DNA from: Allobosea sp. 67-29
GTDB taxonomy: Bacteria; Pseudomonadota; Alphaproteobacteria; Rhizobiales; Beijerinckiaceae
Length of the DNA: 64,000 nt
Direction of reading: 5' to 3'
Assembly (NCBI RefSeq): GCF_001898115.1
Contig: NZ_MKSQ01000026.1
Location: forward strand, 563,184-627,183
The number at the start of each line of letters is the position of its first letter. Positions within the stretch are counted from its first letter, which is position 1. Made by a program: the position numbers and the translations under genes. Below the pieces are notes generated by a model. It ran no database searches. It saw nothing but the letters and a program-made list of their open reading frames with translations, and was not told the DNA's origin. Of this stretch, positions 52,055 through 61,095 are shown in pieces.

Positions 52055-53539
52055 CTATTCGCCGATGATCTTGTAGCGCTGGCCGGGCACCAGGGCGGCA
52101 CCGCGATCGAGGCCGTTGAGGAGCTGGAACAGTTCGGCCGGCCGGTCCTGATCCGGCATGCGGGCGGCCATATCCGCAATCGTCTCGCCGGCCCCTGCGG
52201 TGACGATGCGGATGCGCAGGGGCTTGGCGGCCTGCGCCTCGGCCGGCGTCAGCACCTTGAAGCTTTCGACGATGCTGCGCATCTGCCGCTCCGGATCGCT
52301 GCTCCCGCGGGCCGCGAGGATGAAGCGGTAGACCCTGTCGCCCAGTTGCACGGCCGCCAGGCGAAAGATCCAGTCCGAACCCTTGCCATGGGCCGTGACC
52401 GCGGGCTGGCCACCCATCTCGGTCTTTTCGATCCCGGTCGTCTCAACCCCCTCGATCCAGCCGGCGGCGACGTAGGATTCGAGGCTTTGCTCGGGTTTGA
52501 GTTTCACCGAATCGAAGCGCAGCGCCTGCGCACCGTTGGCACTGACGCCGATGACCATGTCCTGCGCCGCCTCGAGGCTGAAGCCATCGGGCGCCGCGAA
52601 GGCGATGCGCAGCGCGCTGTTGACGTAGCGCCGCCCGCGCACGACCCCGTCGCGCGGGTCGTCGCCATAGGCCAGGCCGTCGATGGCACCGAGCCAGCGG
52701 CCCGCATCGTGCTCGCCGATTCCCGGCGCGGCGATCTGCCGGGCGGCGGCCGTGACCGCGGCGATGCGTTCCGGCGTCTGCGGATGGGTCGCGAGCATGT
52801 CGAGGCGCTTGTCGCCGGCGTTCTGCTGCTGGCCGCTGTCGCGGAAGGCGGTGTTGCGGCCGAGTGTCGCGAGGAACCGGCTGGCGCCATAGGGGTCGTA
52901 GCCGGCCCGTGCCAGGCTGGTGACGCTGATGCGGTCAGCCTCGAACTCCTGCTGGCGGGAGAAGCGCGCGAGCGACAGCTTCGAGCCCGCCATCACGGCC
53001 GCGCCCTGCGTCGGGTCCTTCAGCACCTGCGAGGCCACCTGGCTGACCAGGGCGGATTCCGCCTCCTTCTCGGCCCGCTGCACCGCATGCTGCGCCGTGA
53101 CGTGGCCGATCTCGTGGGCCAGGACCGAGGCGATCTCGGAGGTGTCGTTGGCGAGCGCCAGCAGGCCCCGCGTGACGTAGAGCCGCCCGTTGGGCAGCGC
53201 GAAGGCGTTGACCGCCGGCGAGTTGAGGATGGTGATCTCGTAGCTGCCGATCTGGCCGGCGCTGGCCTTGGCCAGGCGCTGGACGATGTCCTCGAGCGCA
53301 GCACGCGTGGCCGGCGCCCGATACTCGCCTCCAAAGGCCGCGAGCAGGCGCTGGTGCTCCTGGTCGGAGGCGCGCTGCACCGCGCTGATCCGGGGCGCGA
53401 TCTCGCCATCCTTGGCCGCGTCTCCCGGCAGCAGGGAGCTCTGCTCGCCGAGGCAACCGGCGAGCAGCAGCGCCGGCACGGCCAGTGCGGCCAGCCGTTT
53501 CCCTCTTCGCGCGAGCTGTATCCGCCAGGCTTCCCGCAT
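52055..53539 (-). CDS. M48 family metalloprotease, lipoprotein (BepA/LoiP-like)
   Basis: A 494-residue envelope protease. The lipoprotein signal ends LLLAGC (Cys about 29). The catalytic domain has HEIGHVTAQHA (HExxH) and the third ligand in QQEFEADRISV. A TPR-like or linker region follows, then a C-terminal segment resembling a LysM-type fold (AGAGETIADMAARMPDQDRP, LVPGQRYKIIGE). It likely degrades misfolded outer-membrane proteins, as BepA does. It lies 3 bases after the SNase-like gene's stop on the same strand. Confidence 0.92.
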   Translation of the reverse strand: MREAWRIQLARRGKRLAALAVPALLLAGCLGEQSSLLPGDAAKDGEIAPRISAVQRASDQEHQRLLAAFGGEYRAPATRAALEDIVQRLAKASAGQIGSYEITILNSPAVNAFALPNGRLYVTRGLLALANDTSEIASVLAHEIGHVTAQHAVQRAEKEAESALVSQVASQVLKDPTQGAAVMAGSKLSLARFSRQQEFEADRISVTSLARAGYDPYGASRFLATLGRNTAFRDSGQQQNAGDKRLDMLATHPQTPERIAAVTAAARQIAAPGIGEHDAGRWLGAIDGLAYGDDPRDGVVRGRRYVNSALRIAFAAPDGFSLEAAQDMVIGVSANGAQALRFDSVKLKPEQSLESYVAAGWIEGVETTGIEKTEMGGQPAVTAHGKGSDWIFRLAAVQLGDRVYRFILAARGSSDPERQMRSIVESFKVLTPAEAQAAKPLRIRIVTAGAGETIADMAARMPDQDRPAELFQLLNGLDRGAALVPGQRYKIIGE

Positions 53540-53542
53540 CCG

Positions 53543-54304
53543 TCAGTCGATCAGTTCCACAGCGGCGCGCGAGGTGACCTCCAGCAACAATCCGTTGCGG
53601 CCTCCCAGCACGCCATAGGCGCGCAAGCGTTTACCGCCGAGCCCGGCTGCGGTCCAGCCTGCGTGCTTCAGTTCCCGCCAGAGCTTGCGCGACATGACGA
53701 TCGAGGCCGCCTCCCCCCGACGGCGGGAAAAATTCAGGTAGGTGCGCTGGGAGCGCTCGCCGACCGACGCGACCCGGCCCTCCAGCATGACGTATCGTCC
53801 CTCCTGCTCCCTCACGGCGGCGGGATCATGGCCGTCGACGGCGGTCGAGGGCAAAGCTTGCGAGGCGGAGGTTAGCTTTGTCTGAACGTCGGATGCGCAG
53901 GCGGCCGCCCCGGCCTCGGGCATCGGCAGGGCCGCACCGCTCTTCTGAAGCAGCAGCCCGATGTCCTGGCGCCCGCCCTCCGGCGTCGTCGCGACGAAGA
54001 GCCGCGCGGGCCAGCGGCCCCAGCGATCCTTCTCGCCGGCGACGGCCAGCAGCAGCTCACGGCCGATGAAGGGGGCGAGCCCGGCCTTGAAGCGGGCGTC
54101 CTCGGCCGCGTCCTGGCGCGGCGCCAGCCCGACCAGGCGCAGGGCGCGGCCATCGGCCAGCAGCGGATCCCCTGCCCTGTCGAAGCCCGAGAGCCGCGCC
54201 GGAGCCGTGGCGGGAGGATCCTCGCGGCAGGGCTCGGCCGCGAAGGCCGCCGGCAGCGCCGGGCCCAGGACCGTCAGGGCGAGAAGAAGAGGCTTCACCG
54301 TCAT
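53543..54304 (-). CDS. SNase-like (thermonuclease fold) exported protein, degenerate active site
   Basis: A 253-residue secreted protein: signal peptide (MTVKPLLLALTVLGPALPAA, cleavage after AFA), then a staphylococcal-nuclease-like OB fold (about 45-135) with LRLVGLAPRQDAAEDARFKA and EKDRWGRWPARLFV. The D-x-x-G-R part of the active site is conserved; the D-x-P-E loop (catalytic Glu) reads APRQD, so nuclease activity is doubtful. A C-terminal domain with YVMLEGRVASVGERSQRTYL resembles single-strand-binding OB domains. First gene of the unit with the M48 protease. Confidence 0.8.
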   Translation of the reverse strand: MTVKPLLLALTVLGPALPAAFAAEPCREDPPATAPARLSGFDRAGDPLLADGRALRLVGLAPRQDAAEDARFKAGLAPFIGRELLLAVAGEKDRWGRWPARLFVATTPEGGRQDIGLLLQKSGAALPMPEAGAAACASDVQTKLTSASQALPSTAVDGHDPAAVREQEGRYVMLEGRVASVGERSQRTYLNFSRRRGEAASIVMSRKLWRELKHAGWTAAGLGGKRLRAYGVLGGRNGLLLEVTSRAAVELID

Positions 54305-54332
54305 CGCGATTATGCTACAGGAAGTGCCGTGC

Positions 54333-54409
<77 letters not shown>

Positions 54410-54481
54410 TTCCGCGCCCTGCGCCGATCGGCCGTCGACTTTGCCGAAGGTGGCCGCGACCCGACGCGCCCGCCTCCCCCT

Positions 54482-55372
54482 TCAGAGGCGCCGCCGCGGA
54501 ATCGCGCTCGCATAGGTATTGAGCGACTGCAAATGGCTGTCGGCGCGCTGCAGCGATTCCAGCGCAGCCGCACGGTCCTTGTTCGCCAGCAGCCCGCACA
54601 GCACCTCCGACACGGCCAGCGCCGGCGCCAGCGTATGGAAGAAGCTCCGGCTCTCGGTCGAGCAGAGGATGGCCTGGTCGGCGATGCCGACCAGCGGCGA
54701 GACTTCGCTGTCGGTGATCGCGACGATGCCGAGGCCCTTTTCCCGGGCGAGTTGCGCCAGTTCGAGGCTGTGGCGCGCATAGGGATTGATCGAGATCGCC
54801 AACAGCACGTCCTCGGCGGTAGCGCGGATCAGCCCATCGCCCATCGTATCGGCCGGACCGTCGAGATGAATGGTCTTCTCGCCGAGCAGCGCCATCACGT
54901 AATGGAAATGCCAGGCGACGGAATGGCAGGAGCGCAGGCCCAGCACGTAGATGCGGCGGGCCTGCGCCAGCCGTTCCGCCGCGGCCGAGATGCGTTCCAG
55001 CGCGGCCGGCTCCGATAGCCGGGCGATCTGGTTGGCGAGGCTCTGCAGCATTCGCCGCGAAAGCTGCGCCGCCGCCATGTCCTGCTCGCCCTCGCCGTGC
55101 TGCATCGCACGCGCCGCGAAGCCGTCGGCCCTGAGACGCAACGCCTCGGCGTGGTGAGCCCTGATGTCGTCATAGCCCGGCAGGTCGAGGAACTTGGCGA
55201 GACGCGTCATCGTCGAAGGCTGCACGCCGGCATTGCGTGACAATTCCCGCATCGACACCAGGGCGACCTCCTGGGGATGCTCGAGAATGTAGCGCGCGGC
55301 CTGCTGCAATTGCGGGGACATGTCGTCGAAGCGGCCGACAATGCGCTCGCGCAGGGGATCGTTCTGCAACAT
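54482..55372 (-). CDS. MurR/RpiR-family transcriptional regulator
   Basis: A 296-residue regulator (311 if the ATG 45 bases upstream is used). The N-terminal HTH_6 domain contains LREQ-like ELSRNAGVQPSTMTRLAKFL, and the C-terminal SIS domain (about 115-270) has RRIYVLGLRSCHSVAWHFHY and EDVLLAISINPYARHSLELA. The SIS domain usually binds phosphorylated sugars or amino-sugar derivatives. It is divergent from the aminotransferase operon and probably controls it from the AT-rich palindrome in the shared region. Confidence 0.93.
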   Translation of the reverse strand: MLQNDPLRERIVGRFDDMSPQLQQAARYILEHPQEVALVSMRELSRNAGVQPSTMTRLAKFLDLPGYDDIRAHHAEALRLRADGFAARAMQHGEGEQDMAAAQLSRRMLQSLANQIARLSEPAALERISAAAERLAQARRIYVLGLRSCHSVAWHFHYVMALLGEKTIHLDGPADTMGDGLIRATAEDVLLAISINPYARHSLELAQLAREKGLGIVAITDSEVSPLVGIADQAILCSTESRSFFHTLAPALAVSEVLCGLLANKDRAAALESLQRADSHLQSLNTYASAIPRRRL

Positions 55373-55507
55373 CTGAATCGCGCCTTTCCCGGACAGCCGG
55401 GACCATTCCTGCATCACGCGGAGATTTCAAACGCTTTTCGCAGCTCTCATAGCACGAGCCGGCACGCCGGCATCGACCCGTACGTTCGTTTCAGCGCAAC
55501 ACAATAA

Positions 55508-55521
55508 GATTCGATCGTATC
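55508..55521. promoter_or_regulatory. candidate RpiR operator in divergent region
   Basis: Near-perfect palindrome GATTCGATCGTATC (12 of 14 bases symmetric) in the AT-rich gap between the regulator and the aminotransferase gene. TATTATTAT and TATAAA (55534-55539) lie next to it as possible -10 elements for the rightward operon. Confidence 0.4.
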
Positions 55522-55605
55522 TATTATTATATCTATAAAACAAATGTTGCATCGCCTCCTGCCCTGTGGCAAGCACCGTGCGACGGCGGCATCGATGCCT
55601 GCCCG

Positions 55606-56946
55606 ATGCGGGATGCGCTGATGACCAGGATTCTCCATCGCTCCATCGGAGGCCGGCTGCCGCAGGCGGTCGCCGGGCAAGGCGTCTTCGTCACCGACAA
55701 TGACGGGCGCAGCTATATCGACGGCTCGGGCGGCGCTGCCGTCTCCTGCCTCGGTCATGGTCATCCCGAGGTCATGGCGGCGATGCGTGCGCAGATGGAT
55801 CGCATCGCCTATGCCCACACCTCCTTCTTCACCACCGATGTCGCCGAGGAATTGGCCGAGCGGCTGATCGATCTGGCGCCGGAGGGGCTCGATTACGTCT
55901 ATCTCGTCTCCGGCGGCTCGGAGGCGGTCGAGGCGGCCATGAAGATGGCGCGGCAGTATTTCGTCGAGATCGGCCAGCCGCAGCGCCGGCATTTCATCGC
56001 GCGCCGGCAGAGCTACCACGGCAACACGCTGGGCGCGCTGGCGGCCGGCGGCAATGCCTGGCGGCGGGCGCAGTTCCAGCCGATCCTGCCTGAGACCCAT
56101 CATGTCTCGCCCTGCTACGCCTATCGCGACCAGAAGGACGGCGAGACGCCGGAAGCCTATGCCGCCCGCCTCGCCGACGAGCTGGAAGCCAAGATCCTGG
56201 AGCTTGGTGCCGAAGAGGTCATCGCCTTCATCGCCGAGCCGGTGGTCGGCGCGACGCTCGGCGCGGTCGGTCCGGTCGCGGACTACTTCGCCCGCATCCG
56301 CCGCATCTGCGACAAATACGGCGTGCTGCTGATCCTCGACGAGGTGATGTGCGGCATGGGCCGCACCGGCACGATGTTCGCCTGCGAGCAGGAGGGCATC
56401 TCGCCCGATCTCGTCACCATCGCCAAGGGCCTCGGCGGCGGCTACCAGCCGATCGGCGCGGTGCTGCTCTCGGAGACGATCTACCGCGCCTTCGCCGAAG
56501 GCTCCGGGCTGTTCCAGCACGGCCATACCTATATCTGCCACCCCGTGGCGGCAGCCGCAGCCAACAAGGTCGTCGAGCTGATCTCGCAGCCGGAAATGCT
56601 GGCGAATGTGCGCTTGATGGGCGAGCGCCTGCAGGCCGGCCTCGATGCCCGGCTCGGCCAGTCGCCTCATGTCGGCGACATCCGCGGACGCGGGCTCTTT
56701 CGCGGCATCGAGATCGTCGCGGACAAGGAAACCAAGGCGCCCTTCGATCCGGCGCTCAGGGTGCACGCCCGGATCAAGAAGGAAGCGATGGCGCGCGGCC
56801 TGATGAGCTACCCGATGGGCGGCACCATCGACGGGCGCCTCGGCGACCATGTGTTGCTGGCGCCGCCCTATATCGTCGGGCCCGACGAGATAGACCAGAT
56901 CGTCGAGCGCATCGGCGGCGCGATCGACGCCGCGATCAAGGGCTGA
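55606..56946 (+). CDS. class III (omega/aspartate family) aminotransferase
   Basis: A 446-residue PLP enzyme. Features are GQGVFVTDNDGRSYIDGSGG, ARRQSYHGNTLGALAAGGNA, LILDEVMCGMGRTGTMFAC and the PLP Lys in TIAKGLGGGYQPIGAVL. The family transfers an amino group from an omega- or beta-amino acid to a keto acid. First gene of the operon under RpiR control, with the M81 hydrolase 8 bases downstream. Two further ATG codons near the start make the exact N-terminus uncertain. The donor is unknown. Confidence 0.93.
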   Translation: MRDALMTRILHRSIGGRLPQAVAGQGVFVTDNDGRSYIDGSGGAAVSCLGHGHPEVMAAMRAQMDRIAYAHTSFFTTDVAEELAERLIDLAPEGLDYVYLVSGGSEAVEAAMKMARQYFVEIGQPQRRHFIARRQSYHGNTLGALAAGGNAWRRAQFQPILPETHHVSPCYAYRDQKDGETPEAYAARLADELEAKILELGAEEVIAFIAEPVVGATLGAVGPVADYFARIRRICDKYGVLLILDEVMCGMGRTGTMFACEQEGISPDLVTIAKGLGGGYQPIGAVLLSETIYRAFAEGSGLFQHGHTYICHPVAAAAANKVVELISQPEMLANVRLMGERLQAGLDARLGQSPHVGDIRGRGLFRGIEIVADKETKAPFDPALRVHARIKKEAMARGLMSYPMGGTIDGRLGDHVLLAPPYIVGPDEIDQIVERIGGAIDAAIKG

Positions 56947-56954
56947 CGGCCGCG

Positions 56955-58424
56955 ATGGCTCCGCGCATCGCCTTCGCCGGCTTCAATCTCGAATCGGTTA
57001 CGGCCGTTCCGCAGATCGTGGAGCTCGCGGAGTTCGAGCGCGTCTGCCTGCGCGGGGCGGCGCTGACGGAGCGCTTTCGCGGCACCAATACGGTTCCCGG
57101 CGGCTGCCTGAAGATCTGCGAGGCGGACGGCGCGGAGTTCGTGCCGCTGTTCCACACGCTGCTCGGCGCGCTCGGCCCGGCGGCCGACGCGGCGGTCGAA
57201 CACTATACGAGCGAAATCGTCGAGGGGCTGGGCAAGAGCGGCCCGCTCGACGGCGTCATCCTGTTCCTCCACGGCGCCTGCTGGGCCGCAGCCTACGCGG
57301 ATGTCGAGCGGCACGTCATCGACGCCGTACGGGCGGCCTTTCCGGCACTGCCGATCACTGTTGCGCTCGACTATCACGGCAATATCGATCGCGAGACGCT
57401 GCGCGGCGCCGACATCGCCGTCGCCTATCGTCACTCGCCGCATATCGACATGGGCGAGACCGGCGAGCGGGCGGCCCGCGCCCTGCTGCGGTTCCTGCGC
57501 GAAGGGCGTCGGCCGGGTCTCGCGGTGGCGCGGCCTGATGTCGTCATCCCCTCGATCATGTCGGCGACGGCGCTCGAGCCTTTGGTTTCGATCATCGCCG
57601 AGGCGCGCGCGACCGAGGCGACCGGCGATTGCGACATCTCGGTCATGGCCGGCTTCTCCTATGCCGACAGCGCCAATACCGGGATGTCGGTGATCTGCCT
57701 GGACTGGGGCGGGCAGGAAGCGGCCGAAGCCAAGGCGCAGGCCTTTTCCGACCGGCTGCGCGCGAAGCGCCGCGCGATCGCGAGCGCCATCCCGATCCTG
57801 AGCGTCGAGGCAGCCCTGGCCGATATCGAGCGCAAGCCCGCGACGGGCCGGCCGATCGTGCTGCTCGAGCATGCCGACCGGATGAACGATTCCACCCATC
57901 TGCTGCGGGCTTTGCTCGGCCGCGATGTCGGGCGGGTCAACGTGCCCTTCCTGCTCGATCCCGAAACCGCGGCGCAGGCCCATGCAGCAGGCGAAGGCGC
58001 CGAGATCAACGTCTCGCTCGCCGGCAGGACGGCGCCGGAGACCGGCGGGCCGGTCGAGGCCGTGGCACGGGTCATCTGGTCGGGGCCGAAATCCTTCACT
58101 GTTTCCGGGCGCTACCAGCGCGGTTCCTTCGTCGATCTGGGCCTCACGGCGCTGCTTCAGATCGGCGCGATCCGGGTCTCGGTGGTCTCGCATTTCGCCT
58201 TCGCGGTCGATGGCGACCCCTTCTACATCTTCGGCGAGCGGCCGGAGGATTACGACGTCATCCTGCTGCGCTCGAAAACCCATTTCCGCGATTTCTACGA
58301 GCCGCTGGCCGATCGCATCCTCGTGGTCGACACGCCCGATCTCGGCCCTGCCGATGTGCGCCTGATCCCGTACCGCCAGCTCGATACCGCCAAGGCCTAT
58401 CCGTGGAGCGACGCTCCCGCCTGA
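56955..58424 (+). CDS. M81 family metallohydrolase (MlrC-like)
   Basis: A 489-residue hydrolase of the microcystinase C family. ATG 56955 (MAPRIAFAGFNLESVTAVPQ) is used; the upstream open frame is a shadow. The zinc ligands of MlrC are present: D-x-H in ALDYHGNID and the later His in YRHSPHIDMGETG, with a C-domain (ILLEHADRMNDSTH-like). MlrC opens linearised peptides at Adda; most relatives are encoded beside Dpp-type transporters and probably cleave small amides. Gap to the aminotransferase is 8 bases, to the binding protein 43. Confidence 0.92.
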   Translation: MAPRIAFAGFNLESVTAVPQIVELAEFERVCLRGAALTERFRGTNTVPGGCLKICEADGAEFVPLFHTLLGALGPAADAAVEHYTSEIVEGLGKSGPLDGVILFLHGACWAAAYADVERHVIDAVRAAFPALPITVALDYHGNIDRETLRGADIAVAYRHSPHIDMGETGERAARALLRFLREGRRPGLAVARPDVVIPSIMSATALEPLVSIIAEARATEATGDCDISVMAGFSYADSANTGMSVICLDWGGQEAAEAKAQAFSDRLRAKRRAIASAIPILSVEAALADIERKPATGRPIVLLEHADRMNDSTHLLRALLGRDVGRVNVPFLLDPETAAQAHAAGEGAEINVSLAGRTAPETGGPVEAVARVIWSGPKSFTVSGRYQRGSFVDLGLTALLQIGAIRVSVVSHFAFAVDGDPFYIFGERPEDYDVILLRSKTHFRDFYEPLADRILVVDTPDLGPADVRLIPYRQLDTAKAYPWSDAPA

Positions 58425-58467
58425 CGACGCTCGACCCATCCAGGTAACCAAAAACGAGGGGATAACA

Positions 58468-60048
58468 ATGACGTTTCGGTTCAGGACTTTCGGGGCTGCC
58501 GCGCTGGTCGCCGGCTCCCTTTACGCCATGCCGGCCTTTGCCGAGACGGTCCTCAACGCCGTGATGCAAGCGCCGCTGAGGACGCTCGACCCGATCCTCA
58601 GCACCGCGCAGATCGTGCGTACGCACGGCTTCATGGTGTTCGACACGCTGCTCGGCATGGACGCCAAGTACAATCCGCAACCGCAAATGGCGGACTATGC
58701 CGTCTCGTCCGACAAGCTGACCTACACCTTCACCCTGCGCGACGGGCTGAAATGGCATGACGGCACGCCGGTGAAGGCCGAGGATTGCGTCGCCTCGCTC
58801 AAGCGCTGGGCCGCCAATGACGGCGCCGGCCGCACGATGATGACTTACGTCGCTTCAATCGAGGCGACCTCCGACAAGGTGCTGGTAATCAAGCTGTCCA
58901 AACCTTTCGGGCAGGTGCTGGAGCTGCTGGCCAAGCCCTCGCCGGTGCCGCCCTTCATGATGCCGAAGCGGCTCGCCGAGACGCCCGCCGGCAAGCAGGT
59001 CACCGAGATGATCGGCTCCGGCCCGTTCAAGTTCGTCGCCGACCAGTACCGGCCGGGCGACCAGGCCGTCTACGTCAAGAACCCCGACTACAAGCCGCGC
59101 TCCGAGCCGATGAGCTGGACCGCCGGCGGAAAGGTCGTGAATGTCGACAAGGTCGTCTGGAAGGCGATGCCGGACATGCAGACCTCGATCAACGCCCTGC
59201 AATCCGGCGATGTCGACCTGATCGAGCAGGTGACGATCGACCTTCTGCCGCTGCTCAAGGCCAATGACGAGATCAAGACCGGCGCCATCAATGCGCTGGG
59301 CAGCCAGGTGACCGGCCGCTTCAACCATCGCCTGCCGCCCTTCGACAATCTGAAGGTGCGCCAGGCGGCGATGTATGCGCTGGACCAGGAGCAGCTGATG
59401 CAGACCGCGATCGGCGACAGCCAGTATTACAAGCTCTGCGCCTCGGTTTACGGCTGCGACGTGCCGCTCGCCTCCGATGCCGGCGCGGAGTATCTCAAGG
59501 GCAGCGCCAAGGAGCGCATGGCCAAGGCCAAGGAGCTGCTCAAGGCCTCCGGCTATGACGGCACGCCGGTCCTGATGATGCAGCCGACCGACCTGACCAT
59601 CCTCTCGACCCAGCCGATCGTCGCGGCCGAGCGCCTGCGCGAAGCCGGCTTCAAGGTCGATGTCGCCTCGATGGACTGGGCGACGCTGCAGTCGCGCAAG
59701 AACGGCTGGCAGCCGGTGGCGCAGGGCGGCTGGAACATGTTCTTCACCTATTGGGGCGTCGCGGGCATCTGGAATCCGACGGTCCATGCGCTGCTCGACG
59801 GCTCCGGCAAGGACAGCGCCTGGGCCGGCTGGCCGAAAGACGCCCGGATCGAAGAGCTGCGCCACGCCTATCTCAGCGCCGCGACCACCGACGAGCAGAA
59901 GAAGATCGCCCGCGAGATCCAGCAGATCGCCTACGACCAGGGCTTCTACTTCAATGCCGGCGAGTTCCAGTCGGTCGCCGCCTGGAGCGCCAAGCTGAAG
60001 AACCTTCAGCCTGGCCCGCTCACCTTGTTCTGGGGCGTGAGCAAGTAA
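58468..60048 (+). CDS. ABC transporter substrate-binding protein, family 5
   Basis: A 526-residue periplasmic binding protein with a Sec signal peptide (MTFRFRTFGAAALVAGSLYA, cleavage after AFA). Family features include LDPILSTAQIVRTHGFMVFD, TFTLRDGLKWHDGTPVKAED and VRQAAMYALDQE. GAGGGG lies 8 bases before ATG 58468. It delivers the ligand to the permeases that follow. The aminotransferase and M81 genes upstream point to an amino-acid or peptide-like amide as ligand. Confidence 0.95.
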   Translation: MTFRFRTFGAAALVAGSLYAMPAFAETVLNAVMQAPLRTLDPILSTAQIVRTHGFMVFDTLLGMDAKYNPQPQMADYAVSSDKLTYTFTLRDGLKWHDGTPVKAEDCVASLKRWAANDGAGRTMMTYVASIEATSDKVLVIKLSKPFGQVLELLAKPSPVPPFMMPKRLAETPAGKQVTEMIGSGPFKFVADQYRPGDQAVYVKNPDYKPRSEPMSWTAGGKVVNVDKVVWKAMPDMQTSINALQSGDVDLIEQVTIDLLPLLKANDEIKTGAINALGSQVTGRFNHRLPPFDNLKVRQAAMYALDQEQLMQTAIGDSQYYKLCASVYGCDVPLASDAGAEYLKGSAKERMAKAKELLKASGYDGTPVLMMQPTDLTILSTQPIVAAERLREAGFKVDVASMDWATLQSRKNGWQPVAQGGWNMFFTYWGVAGIWNPTVHALLDGSGKDSAWAGWPKDARIEELRHAYLSAATTDEQKKIAREIQQIAYDQGFYFNAGEFQSVAAWSAKLKNLQPGPLTLFWGVSK

Positions 60049-60060
60049 GGCCCGCGTGGC

Positions 60061-60083
60061 GGATGGCGGCATGGTCGCCATCC
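60061..60083 (+). promoter_or_regulatory. intercistronic stem-loop after binding-protein gene
   Basis: GGATGGCG / CGCCATCC (60061-60068 with 60076-60083) with a 7-base loop, 12 bases after the binding-protein stop and before the permease gene. Such hairpins usually protect the upstream message or partly stop transcription, so the binding protein is made in excess over the permeases. Confidence 0.55.
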
Positions 60084-60150
60084 CTTCTCCGCGGCCGGCA
60101 TCGTTTTCGGCATCGGCCTTCGAGCCGGTGCCCAGCGCGTGGTGCACCAT

Positions 60151-61095
60151 ATGGCTTCCTACTTCCTGCGCAGGCTGGCCATGGCGATCCCCGTCATGTT
60201 CTTCGTGGCGCTGTTCGTCTTCCTGCTGCTGCGCCTGACGCCGGGCGACCCTGCGCAGGCCATCGCCGGCGACCAGGCGACGCCGGCACAGCTCGCCGCC
60301 ATCCGCGAGAATCTCGGCCTCGACAAGCCGCTCGCCGGCCAGTTCGCCACCTGGCTCGCCGACATGGCCGGTGGTGATTTCGGCCATTCGCTGATCTCGC
60401 AGCGCCCGGTGCTGGAGATGATCGGCCAGCGCGTCGGGCCGACGCTGGCGCTAGCCGTCATGGCGATGATCTTCACCGTGGTGATCTCGCTGCCGCTCGG
60501 CGTGCTCGCCGCCTGGCGCCATGGCGGCATGGTCGACCGCTTCGTCATGGCGCTCTCGGTGGTCGGCTTCTCCGTGCCGATCTTCGTGATCGGCTATGTG
60601 CTGATCGCCGTCTTCGCCGTCGACCTGAAATGGTTTCCCGTGCAGGGCTACAAGCCGCTGGCCGAGGGTCTCGGCCCGTTCCTCCACCGCATCCTGCTGC
60701 CGGGGCTGGCGCTCTCCTCCTTCTATGTCGCGCTGGTCTCGCGGATGACGCGCGCCTCGATGCTCGAGGTGCTGCGCGAGGATTATGTCCGCACCGCCCG
60801 CGCCAAGGGGCTGGGCGAGCGCATCGTCCTGTTCCGCCACGCGCTGCGCAACGCCGCGATCCCGATCCTCACCGTGATCGGCACGGGCTTCGCCATGATG
60901 GTCTCCGGCGTCGTGGTCACCGAGACGGTCTTCAACATTCCCGGCCTCGGGCGGCTGGTCGTCGACGGCGTGCTCGCCCGCGACTATCCGCTGATCCAGA
61001 CGATCATCCTGCTGACGGCCGGCACCTATGTGCTGATCAACCTGCTGATCGACCTTTCCTATGCGCTGAGCGACCCGAGGATCCGCTACCAATGA
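60151..61095 (+). CDS. ABC transporter permease, DppB type
   Basis: A 314-residue inner-membrane permease with six predicted segments. ATG 60151 is chosen (MASYFLRRLAMAIPVMFFVA); a GTG four codons upstream is possible. LLLRLTPGDPAQAIAGDQAT, the EAA region (YVRTARAKGLGERIVLFRHA, LRNAAIPIL) and VVVTETVFNIPGLGRL are typical of DppB. The next permease overlaps the stop by 4 bases (ATGA). Confidence 0.94.
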   Translation: MASYFLRRLAMAIPVMFFVALFVFLLLRLTPGDPAQAIAGDQATPAQLAAIRENLGLDKPLAGQFATWLADMAGGDFGHSLISQRPVLEMIGQRVGPTLALAVMAMIFTVVISLPLGVLAAWRHGGMVDRFVMALSVVGFSVPIFVIGYVLIAVFAVDLKWFPVQGYKPLAEGLGPFLHRILLPGLALSSFYVALVSRMTRASMLEVLREDYVRTARAKGLGERIVLFRHALRNAAIPILTVIGTGFAMMVSGVVVTETVFNIPGLGRLVVDGVLARDYPLIQTIILLTAGTYVLINLLIDLSYALSDPRIRYQ

